Shown: positions 1 to 5,260 of the stretch, one piece after another
Layout: each line of letters begins with the position of its first letter
Position numbering within the stretch: the stretch's first letter is position 1
Origin: Candidatus Bathyarchaeota archaeon B63
GTDB taxonomy: Archaea > Thermoproteota > Bathyarchaeia > Bathyarchaeales > DTEX01
DNA length: 5,328 bases
Reading direction: 5' to 3'
NCBI GenBank assembly: GCA_001593845.1
Contig: LUCF01000068.1
Coordinates: forward strand, 1-5,328
Notes under the pieces: model-generated
Told to the model about the DNA's origin: nothing
Database searches by the model: none
What the model saw: the letters and a program-made list of their open reading frames with translations, nothing else
Position numbers and translations under genes: made by a program

Positions 1-1
1 G

Positions 2-883
2 GTCTTCAGAGACTTGGGCCTGAGCTACTATATTCTAAAGCGTCCGGACTTCGACAAGTTCCCCGGCGCCGCCTACTCGATCGCCTTCGACGCATGGAAC
101 CCCGACGGCAGAATCAACCAGATAGGGACAGTCCACAACTTGGGCGAGAACTTCTCTAGGGCATTCGAGATAAAGTACGAGGACGCCGAGGGGAGGCAGA
201 GGCATGTAGTTCAGACATGCTATGGGTTCGGGATAAGCCGGACCCTCGCCGCCGTGATCTCCCAACATGGGGATGACCATGGCCTCGTCCTTCCACCTGA
301 GATAGCACCCATCCAAGTCGTGATCGTCCCCATACCCTACAAGGGATCAGAGACCGAGGTGGAGAAGTACGCCGGGAAAGTTTACTCCAGGCTGGATGAG
401 GCTGGGATGCGGGTTCACCTCGACATGACCGATAAGACGCCGGGGGAGAAGTACTACTACTGGGAGATGTTCGGCGTCCCCGTCAGGGTTGAGGTGGGCC
501 CGAGGGATGTTGAGGCGGGTCAAGTGACCATCTGCGAGAGGGTGAACCTCAAAAGAAGATCCGTGGCGCTGGATGAGGCCGCCGAGGCTGTGAAGGAGAC
601 CTTTGAGAGGATCGAACGGGAACTGATTGAGAGGAGCCGTTCGGTCCTGGAGAGGATGACGGTCGATGCCCCGGACATAGAGTCGCTGGGGAAGGCGATA
701 AAGGCCAGAAGGATCGGGAGGGCCTGCTGGTGCGGGGGCATAGACTGCGCTGAGAGGATCAGGGAGGAGTCAGGAGGGGAGATTAGGGGGCGGAGGATCG
801 ACGTCGAAGAGAAGCCTGAACGTCCATGCATAGTATGCGGGCGAGAAGCGGAGATGGTGGTCTATGTGGCTCGGGCTTATTGA
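2..883 (+). CDS. proS: Prolyl-tRNA synthetase, archaeal/eukaryotic type, C-terminal part (5' end outside window)
   Basis: Class II aminoacyl-tRNA synthetase that charges tRNA-Pro with proline in the cytoplasm. The reading frame is open from base 2, so the gene begins before the window; 293 codons plus TGA are visible. The TTG at 14 is an internal Leu, not a start. The end of the catalytic domain is present, with the FDAWNPDGR segment, the QIGTVHNLGENFS stretch and class II motif 3 (GFGISRTLAA, from about base 224). The anticodon-binding domain follows (APIQVVIVPIPYKG onward). Last comes the C-terminal zinc domain of archaeal-type ProRS: CWCGGIDC and CIVCG supply four likely Zn ligands (the second Cys of CWC, the Cys of IDC, and both Cys of CIVC). 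The protein ends in Tyr, as is usual for this type. No frameshift or lost motif is visible. Family assignment is firm; the N-terminal half cannot be assessed. Confidence 0.96.
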   Translation, partial: VFRDLGLSYYILKRPDFDKFPGAAYSIAFDAWNPDGRINQIGTVHNLGENFSRAFEIKYEDAEGRQRHVVQTCYGFGISRTLAAVISQHGDDHGLVLPPEIAPIQVVIVPIPYKGSETEVEKYAGKVYSRLDEAGMRVHLDMTDKTPGEKYYYWEMFGVPVRVEVGPRDVEAGQVTICERVNLKRRSVALDEAAEAVKETFERIERELIERSRSVLERMTVDAPDIESLGKAIKARRIGRACWCGGIDCAERIREESGGEIRGRRIDVEEKPERPCIVCGREAEMVVYVARAY

Positions 884-979
884 GGCGGATGGACGTGAAC
901 CGCCATAATTAGAGAGCCATCCACCATTATCCCTCTCGGAGGCTCAAGGCGGGCCTTCTATGCGAAGCCGGTGGATTGA
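884..979 (+). promoter_or_regulatory. proS-etfB intergenic spacer with small inverted repeats and weak AT-rich promoter candidates
   Basis: This 96-base spacer probably carries the promoter of the ETF operon, because no T-rich terminator-like run follows proS and the spacing is larger than inside the operon. AT-rich candidates for a TATA box are around 904-911 (cataatta) and 925-930 (cattat); neither is a good match. Short inverted repeats are visible: ggcgg 884-888 with ccgcc 900-904; ggatgg 887-892 with ccatcc 917-922, which competes with the first; and aaggc-gg-gcctt at 946-957. Any of these could be chance in GC-rich DNA. Read-through from proS is also possible. Confidence 0.3.
970..975 (+). 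promoter_or_regulatory. Ribosome binding site supporting the TTG start of etfB
   Basis: GGTGGA, close to the archaeal Shine-Dalgarno consensus GGTGA, ends 4 bases before the TTG at 980. An in-frame TGA at 977-979 rules out any upstream start. The next in-frame GTG would remove the conserved IKQVPD segment, so this site decides for a TTG start. Confidence 0.6.
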
Positions 980-1789
980 TTGGGTGATCAGCTCGGGATA
1001 ATCGTCCTCATAAAGCAGGTCCCGGATATCGAGAAGGTGAGGTTCGACTTCGAGACCGGGCGCCTAGACAGGAGCTCAGCTGAGGCTGTGATTAACCCCT
1101 TCGACCTCAACGCCCTAGAGGCGGCAGTCCAGATAAAGGAGGCCGTTGGGGCGACGGTGACGGCTATCAGCATGGGGCCGAAGGCCGCTGAGTCGGCGTT
1201 GAGGGACGCTATCGCCAGGGGCGCGGATAGGGGTATACTCTTAACAGACACGCGTTTCGCCGGGGCCGATACGCTCGCCACCTCCTATGCGTTGTCAAGC
1301 GCGATAAGGAGGCTCAGCTCCTTCGACTTGGTCATATGTGGGGAGAAGACCATAGACGGCGACACCGCTCAGGTCGGCCCTGAGGTCGCTGAGTTCCTCG
1401 GCATACCCCACGTCGCATACGTCGAGGAGATACTGGAGGCCGACAAGAAGAGGATAATCGTCAAGTCGAGGATGGGGAGAAACTATTACGTCTTAGCCCT
1501 CAGGCTTCCAGGATTGATCACCGTGACGAAGGACGTGAATGCCCCGCGCCTGCCGACGCTGAGGGATAAGATCCGCTCCAGAAGGGCTGAGATAACAGTT
1601 TGGGACGCAGATTCCCTATCCGAAGTGGCTGATACGAGGCTCTTCGGCGTCTCAGGCTCACCGACCACGGTTGCGAGGGTCTACGCGCCCCACGCTGAGA
1701 AGAGGAAGGGCATGATCTTCCGAGGAAACCCCGAGGAGGCCGCTGAGAAGATCGTAGGGGTCCTCAAGGATCTAAGGGTCGTAGGTTGA
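980..1789 (+). CDS. etfB: Electron transfer flavoprotein beta subunit, bifurcating-type signature
   Basis: The 269-residue protein matches the usual EtfB length (about 250-265). It forms the EtfAB heterodimer that takes electrons from flavin dehydrogenases. It opens with the conserved IVLIKQVPD (residues 8-16), followed by INPFDLNALEAAV (38-50) and the nucleotide-binding motif CGEKTIDGDTAQVGP (120-134), then AEFLGIP (137-143). From family knowledge, the DGDTAQVGP form is typical of electron-bifurcating ETFs, where the EtfB site holds FAD rather than the AMP of mitochondrial-type ETF. The C-terminal GSPTTV (226-231) with a tail running into NPEEAAEKIVGVL also resembles that group. The start is TTG, fixed by the in-frame TGA just before it and the GGTGGA site. 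The stop codon overlaps the next gene's TTG. No truncation or odd composition is seen. Subunit identity is firm; bifurcating function is inferred from motif and neighbours. Confidence 0.95.
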   Translation: MGDQLGIIVLIKQVPDIEKVRFDFETGRLDRSSAEAVINPFDLNALEAAVQIKEAVGATVTAISMGPKAAESALRDAIARGADRGILLTDTRFAGADTLATSYALSSAIRRLSSFDLVICGEKTIDGDTAQVGPEVAEFLGIPHVAYVEEILEADKKRIIVKSRMGRNYYVLALRLPGLITVTKDVNAPRLPTLRDKIRSRRAEITVWDADSLSEVADTRLFGVSGSPTTVARVYAPHAEKRKGMIFRGNPEEAAEKIVGVLKDLRVVG

Positions 1790-2784
1790 GGGAGATGAGG
1801 GAGGAAGGGGACGTTCTGGTCTTCGCCGAGCAGGAGGACGGCGAGATCCATATGGTCTCGTATGAGCTAATCGGGAAGGGGAGGGAGCTAGCCGACAGGC
1901 TGGGAGTCCAGCTGAGCGCCGTGCTGCTCGGATGCGGCATTGAGGACGGGGCCTACGAGCTCATATACAGGGGCGCTGACTCCGTTTATCTGTATGATCA
2001 TCCATCCCTCAGGGAATTCGATGTGATAAGGTACTCGCGGAACATACTGAGCCTCGTGAGGGAGACGAAGCCCAAGATATTCCTCATAGGAGCGACGAGG
2101 ATCGGCAGAACCCTAGCTCCCAGGATAGCGGCGGCTCTGAGGACGGGGCTCACGGCTGACTGCGTCGACCTGGACTTGGATGATGGGAACCTCATACAGA
2201 TCCGCCCAGCCTTCAGCGGCAACATCATGGCTCAGATAAGGACGAGGACGAGGCCTCAGATGGCGACTGTCAGGTACAGGGTGATGCGGATGCCGAGGCG
2301 GGACACCAGCAGGGAGGGGAGGATAATCAGAAGGCAGGTCGAGGTCATCGGGGAGACCGGCATCGAGGTCCTCGAGAAGATTAGGGCTGATGAGGTTAAC
2401 CTCGCCGACGCTGAGGTGATAGTGTCCGGGGGGAGGGGGTTGAGGAGGCCTGAGGACTTCAAGCTCCTAGAGGAGCTCGCCGAGGTCCTGGGCGGGGTTG
2501 TGGGTTCGAGTAGGCCGCTCGTAGATGATGGTTGGATAAGCAAGGATCACCAAGTCGGATTCAGCGGTAACACAGTTAAGCCCCGGGTCTACATCGCATG
2601 TGGGATATCTGGGGCTCCTCAGCACCTCTTCGGGATGAGGGACTCAGATGTGATAATCGCGATCAATAAGGATCCCTCCGCTCCCATCTTCAACGTTTCT
2701 GACTACGGGGTCGTGGGGGACCTTTATGAGGTTGTACCAATATTAATCCGGAAGCTCAGGGAGGAATTGAAGGGAAGGGAATGA
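1786..2784 (+). CDS. etfA: Electron transfer flavoprotein alpha subunit
   Basis: A 332-residue EtfA, partner of the EtfB encoded just upstream. The N-terminal half has the ETF fold start VLVFAEQ (10-16) and GATRIGRTLAPRIAAAL (102-118). The C-terminal FAD domain is complete: SGGRGL (214-219), SSRPLVD (241-247), QVGFSG (256-261; many family members have QVGQTG or QVGQSG), GISGAPQHLFGM (273-284), INKDPSAPIF (293-302) and SDYG (305-308). It has no cysteine cluster and no N-terminal 4Fe-4S ferredoxin-like domain, unlike the EtfA (LctC) of the Acetobacterium woodii lactate dehydrogenase complex. The TTG at 1786 shares a 4-base overlap (TTGA) with the etfB stop, which suggests translational coupling. 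An in-frame ATG at 1795 would give 329 residues and a more typical N terminus, so the start is uncertain by three codons. The stop overlaps the following ATG. Confidence 0.95.
   Translation: MREMREEGDVLVFAEQEDGEIHMVSYELIGKGRELADRLGVQLSAVLLGCGIEDGAYELIYRGADSVYLYDHPSLREFDVIRYSRNILSLVRETKPKIFLIGATRIGRTLAPRIAAALRTGLTADCVDLDLDDGNLIQIRPAFSGNIMAQIRTRTRPQMATVRYRVMRMPRRDTSREGRIIRRQVEVIGETGIEVLEKIRADEVNLADAEVIVSGGRGLRRPEDFKLLEELAEVLGGVVGSSRPLVDDGWISKDHQVGFSGNTVKPRVYIACGISGAPQHLFGMRDSDVIIAINKDPSAPIFNVSDYGVVGDLYEVVPILIRKLREELKGRE
2771..2780 (+). promoter_or_regulatory. Purine-rich ribosome binding site for the GlcD-type dehydrogenase
   Basis: The tract AGGGAAGGGA lies directly before two consecutive ATG codons (2781 and 2784). 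The first GGG leaves a 6-base spacer to 2781; the second sits too close for 2781 and only 3 bases from 2784. The choice between the two ATGs changes the protein by one residue. The tract is inside the 3' end of etfA, so translation of the two genes is likely coupled. Confidence 0.5.
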
Positions 2785-4175
2785 TGACCAGAAAAATTGA
2801 TGAGGTCGCCGAGATCTTCAGGGGAATCATAGGCCCAGAATGGGTCATAACTGAGCGCGTATACATGGAGAGTTACCTCAGGGACGAGACTCCGGACGTT
2901 TCTAGGCCCCCAGCTGCGGAGAACCTCATACTGCTTAAGCCGTCCTCGACAGGTGAGGTCTCAGAGATCCTCAAGGCCGCGAATGAGATGCGCATCCCAG
3001 TCTTCCCAGTTGGGGGTAGAACCGGGCTGGTCGGGGGATGCATCCCAACGGAAGACGGCATAATCCTCTCACTGGAGAGGATGAACAGGATAGATGTTGA
3101 TGAGGAGAACCTCATGGCCACCGCTGAGGCGGGGGCGACCCTAGCGGATCTGATCGGGGCGGCGGATGAGGCTGGCCTTTTCTTCCCCCTGCATCCGGGT
3201 GATGAGGGCGCTCAGATCGGCGGCTTGATCTCGACGAATGCGGGGGGCGTCAGAGCCGTAAAGTACGGGGTGATGAGGAACTACGTGAAGGGGCTTGAGG
3301 TCGTCCTAGCTACTGGGGATGTGCTCAATCTCGGCGGGCCCCTCATCAAGAATAACATGGGATATGACCTCATGGATCTGATTATAGGAAGCGAGGGAAC
3401 CCTATGCGTCATAACACGGGCGGTGATAAAGCTTTACCCAAAGAGCGGATGCTCCGTCACGCTGATCCTCCCCTATGATGACCGGTCAGACGCCATAAGG
3501 ACGGTTCCGAGCATCCTCAGGTCAGGCGTCATCCCACTTGCGATCGAGTACGTGGAGATAAAAGAGCTGAACAAGGCAGCTGAGCACATAGGGGATGAGT
3601 GGCCGGTTCAGTCTGGAAAGGCTCAGCTCATCATAATCCTCTCCGGACGGAGCGAGGATGAGGTCTATTCAGCCTGCGAGGTGATCTCAGAGGTCGCCGA
3701 GGAGAACAACGCCGGGGAGCCCATCATCGCTGAGACGAGAGATGAGCAGGAGAGGATACTCAGGATAAGGAGCAACATCTACACTGCCCTGAAGGCCGAG
3801 ATGGTTGACATCCTAGACATCACAGTTCCGATGAGCAGGCTGGGAGACCTGATGAACTCGATCGACGAGACATCCCGGAAATACGGGGTTTACCTGCCCG
3901 TCTACGGCCACGCCGGCGACGGAAACCTCCACATACACCTCATGAAGGAAGGCGGGGAGGTGCCGGAAAACATCGGGGAGGTCAAGAGGGAGATCTACGA
4001 CGCCGGCGTCCGCCTAGGAGGGGTAATCACGGGTGAGCATGGAATAGGCCACCTGAGAATCGGGGAACTAGATAGGTTCATATCCGATAAAGAATTAAGC
4101 CTAATGAGAGAGATCAAAAGGATATTCGACCCGAATAATATACTAAATCCAGGAAAGATCTTCCCCAGAGGATGA
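2781..4175 (+). CDS. GlcD-family FAD-linked 2-hydroxyacid dehydrogenase (lactate/glycolate type), likely ETF partner
   Basis: The 464 residues fit the usual GlcD/D-lactate dehydrogenase size. The PCMH-type FAD-binding domain is complete: PVGGRTGLVGG (76-86), HPGDEGAQIGG (138-148) with STNAGG (151-156), and NNMGYDLMDLIIGSEGTL (191-208). The C-terminal FAD-linked oxidase domain has DITVP (346-350), YGHAGDGNLH (375-384), GEHGIG (418-423) and the end motif FDPNNILNPGKIF (449-461). The His residues of GHAGDGNLH and GEHGIG are the conserved metal/substrate positions of the family. The likely reaction is oxidation of D-lactate or another 2-hydroxyacid to the 2-oxoacid. The ATG overlaps the etfA stop (ATGA), and no GlcE/GlcF-like iron-sulfur subunit is visible, so ETF is the probable electron acceptor, as in LctBCD of A. 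woodii. Glycolate, 2-hydroxyglutarate or other 2-hydroxyacids remain possible substrates. No signal peptide or membrane segment is seen, so it is probably cytoplasmic. Confidence 0.92.
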   Translation: MMTRKIDEVAEIFRGIIGPEWVITERVYMESYLRDETPDVSRPPAAENLILLKPSSTGEVSEILKAANEMRIPVFPVGGRTGLVGGCIPTEDGIILSLERMNRIDVDEENLMATAEAGATLADLIGAADEAGLFFPLHPGDEGAQIGGLISTNAGGVRAVKYGVMRNYVKGLEVVLATGDVLNLGGPLIKNNMGYDLMDLIIGSEGTLCVITRAVIKLYPKSGCSVTLILPYDDRSDAIRTVPSILRSGVIPLAIEYVEIKELNKAAEHIGDEWPVQSGKAQLIIILSGRSEDEVYSACEVISEVAEENNAGEPIIAETRDEQERILRIRSNIYTALKAEMVDILDITVPMSRLGDLMNSIDETSRKYGVYLPVYGHAGDGNLHIHLMKEGGEVPENIGEVKREIYDAGVRLGGVITGEHGIGHLRIGELDRFISDKELSLMREIKRIFDPNNILNPGKIFPRG

Positions 4176-4802
4176 GAGGAAAGGATTCATTCTTTTTTCT
4201 CTCCCAATCGTTGTCGATCCGCCGTGGCCTGGATAGACAATTGTCTCATCTGGGAGGCAGATCAGCCTCTCCCTCAATGACCGCATCATATCTCTGAAGG
4301 AGGAGCCTGGAAGGTCGGTTCTCCCGATAGATCCGGCGAAGAGCGTGTCGCCCGTGAAGACCACCTTCTCTCCTTCGCAGAGGAGCGAGATGCTCCCCCT
4401 CGTGTGCCCCGGGGTATGGATCACCCTCAGCTTTAGGGCTCCAACCTCTAATCTGTCGCCGTCCTCAACAAGCCTATCCGCCTTAGGGGAGACGACGCTC
4501 CGACCCATCATGTAAGAGAGGTTCATTGACGGGTCGATGAGCATCGGGGCGTCGAGCCTATGTATGATGATATCCGCTCCCGTAAGCCTCTTCAATTCGC
4601 CGTTTCCGCTTATGTGATCGACGTGGCCATGCGTATTGATGATCCATCTTATACTGAACCTGCCTCTTATGAGGCTCCGGATATTCCTCGTCTCTTCCGC
4701 GGAGAAGCCAGGGTCGATCACAAGGGCCTCATCAGTCTCTTCGCAGACTACTAGGTAAAAGTTCGTTGCTAAGGGGCCGACGACCAAAGAATGAACCCGC
4801 AT
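4143..4802 (-). CDS. Metallo-beta-lactamase-fold hydrolase, YcbL/glyoxalase II-like
   Basis: A 219-residue single-domain MBL-fold hydrolase. The zinc-binding motifs are all present: THGHVDH (57-63; His58, His60, Asp62, His63), HTPGHTRGS (129-137; His133), GDTLF (151-155; Asp152) and PGHG (191-194; His193). GSIGRTDLPG (157-166) and the ending TTIGREKRMNPFL (197-209) are typical of the YcbL-like branch of glyoxalase II-related proteins, which lack the separate glutathione-binding C-terminal domain of classical glyoxalase II. It probably hydrolyses a thioester or related ester; the substrate cannot be read from the sequence, and most archaea lack glutathione. The ATG has GAGGG six bases upstream and a TATA-like box about 31 bases upstream. 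The last residues (SSSGEDLSWI) extend past the usual NPFL end and lie in a 33-base tail-to-tail overlap with the dehydrogenase gene. The 2-hydroxyacid dehydrogenase next door suggests, but does not show, a shared lactate/methylglyoxal theme. Confidence 0.9.
   Translation of the reverse strand: MRVHSLVVGPLATNFYLVVCEETDEALVIDPGFSAEETRNIRSLIRGRFSIRWIINTHGHVDHISGNGELKRLTGADIIIHRLDAPMLIDPSMNLSYMMGRSVVSPKADRLVEDGDRLEVGALKLRVIHTPGHTRGSISLLCEGEKVVFTGDTLFAGSIGRTDLPGSSFRDMMRSLRERLICLPDETIVYPGHGGSTTIGREKRMNPFLSSSGEDLSWI
4190..4203 (+). terminator. T-rich tract, candidate archaeal terminator of the etfB-etfA-glcD operon
   Basis: A pyrimidine stretch with a run of six T (tctttttt within 4191-4199) begins 15 bases after the dehydrogenase stop codon. 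Archaeal RNA polymerase often terminates at such T-tracts without a stable hairpin, and none is obvious here. The tract lies within the 3' coding part of the convergent hydrolase gene. Confidence 0.5.
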
Positions 4803-4808
4803 GACCCG

Positions 4809-4813
4809 CCCTC
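4809..4813 (-). promoter_or_regulatory. Ribosome binding site of the MBL-fold hydrolase
   Basis: On the minus strand GAGGG precedes the ATG (4802-4800) with a 6-base spacer. It supports this start, which also gives the family-typical short N terminus before the first beta strand. Confidence 0.5.
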
Positions 4814-4832
4814 ATTCATATTCATGTATACG

Positions 4833-4840
4833 CATTTAAG
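4833..4840 (-). promoter_or_regulatory. Candidate TATA box of the MBL-fold hydrolase gene
   Basis: On the minus strand CTTAAATG resembles the archaeal box A. It would place transcription initiation near 4811, about nine bases before the ATG, giving a very short leader. It lies inside a near-palindromic 13-mer (4832-4844; GCAT and ATGC arms). A separate promoter here would make the gene independent of the RAM-domain gene 89 bases upstream, although read-through from that gene is also possible. Confidence 0.45.
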
Positions 4841-4891
4841 ATGCTTACGAAGCGGGAAAATGGGGGCGGAAGGAGCGGTTAAGCCATGTGT

Positions 4892-5158
4892 CTAGCTGAT
4901 CCTCGGAACCATCGCTATAGCCGTCGTCGTCTTAACAACCCCATTTATCGACTGAACCCTGTTTATTATGCCGCTCAGCTCCGAGATGCCGAGAAACTCG
5001 ACGTAAAGGATCACGTCGTACTGACCGGTGACGGCGTGAGCGATCTTGACCCCCTCGATCTTCATAGCCTCCTCGGCTACCCTCCAGAGCTTCCCACGCT
5101 CCGTATTTATTAGAATGAAAGCATTCAAAGCCTCTCCTCTCCAGATTACACGTCTCAT
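4892..5158 (-). CDS. Stand-alone Lrp/AsnC ligand-binding (RAM) domain protein
   Basis: An 88-residue protein made only of the effector-binding/oligomerisation domain of Lrp/AsnC regulators (alpha-beta ferredoxin-like fold, usually 75-85 residues). The core runs from NAFILINTERG (12-22) through a helix (LWRVAEEAMKI, 24-34), then GVKIAHAVTGQYDVILYVE (36-54) with the family-typical G-x-YD turn, a second helix (ISELSGIINRVQSI, 58-71), and the final strand GVVKTTTAIAMV (73-84). There is no helix-turn-helix, and none is encoded upstream, where a divergent promoter region begins. Such proteins (also called demi-FFRPs) are common in archaea. They assemble into rings of dimers that bind amino acids or other small ligands, and may modulate full-length Lrp proteins; the ligand here is unknown. 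The ATG has no Shine-Dalgarno but a TATA box centred about 25 bases upstream, which fits a leaderless transcript. Confidence 0.87.
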   Translation of the reverse strand: MRRVIWRGEALNAFILINTERGKLWRVAEEAMKIEGVKIAHAVTGQYDVILYVEFLGISELSGIINRVQSINGVVKTTTAIAMVPRIS

Positions 5159-5163
5159 CAGTC

Positions 5164-5184
5164 TTATTCTAAGGGAAAGAATAA
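5164..5184. repeat. Perfect 7-bp inverted repeat with 7-base spacer over the RAM-gene promoter, candidate operator
   Basis: TTATTCT (5164-5170) and AGAATAA (5178-5184) are exact reverse complements separated by AAGGGAA. The distal arm overlaps the TATA box of the minus-strand RAM-domain gene, and the proximal arm ends 5 bases from its ATG. If transcription begins at the ATG, the repeat is not in the RNA, so it would act as a protein-binding site. AT-rich composition makes part of the match easier by chance. Confidence 0.4.
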
Positions 5185-5186
5185 AG
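5179..5186 (-). promoter_or_regulatory. TATA box of the RAM-domain gene (leaderless promoter)
   Basis: CTTTATTC on the minus strand, with the TTTATT core centred about 24-25 bases upstream of the A of the ATG at 5158. This is the normal TATA-to-initiation distance in archaea, so the start codon itself is the predicted first transcribed triplet. The lack of any Shine-Dalgarno in the bases before the ATG agrees with this. Confidence 0.55.
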
Positions 5187-5210
5187 TCTTTGCGGTTCCC
5201 TCGCCTAATC

Positions 5211-5223
5211 GTTTTGTCAAAAC
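5211..5223. repeat. 13-bp perfect palindrome upstream of the TFS-like gene TATA box, candidate operator
   Basis: GTTTTG-T-CAAAAC has two 6-base arms around a single central base. It sits between the two divergent TATA boxes and ends 7 bases before the TATA box at 5231, next to where the transcription factor B recognition element would be. That is a common location for activator or repressor sites in archaea. No other copy of this palindrome was noticed in the window. Confidence 0.4.
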
Positions 5224-5230
5224 CAGAAAA

Positions 5231-5238
5231 TTTAAAAG
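5231..5238 (+). promoter_or_regulatory. TATA box of the TFS-like gene
   Basis: TTTAAAAG preceded by a purine-rich stretch (agaaaa, a plausible BRE). Its centre is about 26 bases before the ATG at 5261, predicting initiation at or next to that ATG. Confidence 0.6.
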
Positions 5239-5260
5239 AAGGCTTGTGAAAAAGATTCCG

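Noticed and set aside
520..831. Minus-strand open frame of 103 codons opposite proS.
   Set aside because: It is Ser/Leu-rich, typical of the antisense of a charged GC-rich gene, and lies opposite the well-supported ProS anticodon-binding and zinc domains.
2781..2853. C box-like ATGATGA at 2781-2787, a second TGATGA nearby and CTGA near 2849, resembling a C/D box sRNA.
   Set aside because: The ATGATGA is the start of the dehydrogenase gene and the TGATGA is coding. The spacing of the boxes is wrong for an archaeal C/D guide RNA, and no terminal stem was found.
2401..3730. Repeated GAGGTC, GCCGAG and GCTGAG words, looking like a dispersed repeat.
   Set aside because: They stay in codon frame as Glu-Val, Ala-Glu and similar pairs, and reflect codon preference in Glu-rich proteins rather than a repeat element.
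4560..4754. Plus-strand open frame of 64 codons inside the hydrolase gene.
   Set aside because: It is a shadow of the MBL-fold gene, whose zinc motifs are complete on the minus strand.
4803..4891. Gap between the RAM-domain and hydrolase genes checked for a tRNA or other RNA gene.
   Set aside because: No tRNA arms, conserved T-loop or strong stem was found; the only supported signals are the hydrolase TATA-like box and Shine-Dalgarno.
4886..5113. Plus-strand open frame of 75 codons.
   Set aside because: It lies opposite the RAM-domain gene, which has clear family similarity. The plus-strand translation shows no recognisable motif and starts without a good ribosome site.
5046..5249. Plus-strand open frame of 67 codons crossing the divergent promoter region.
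   Set aside because: It runs through the TATA boxes and is antisense to the RAM-domain gene; the translation has no family features.
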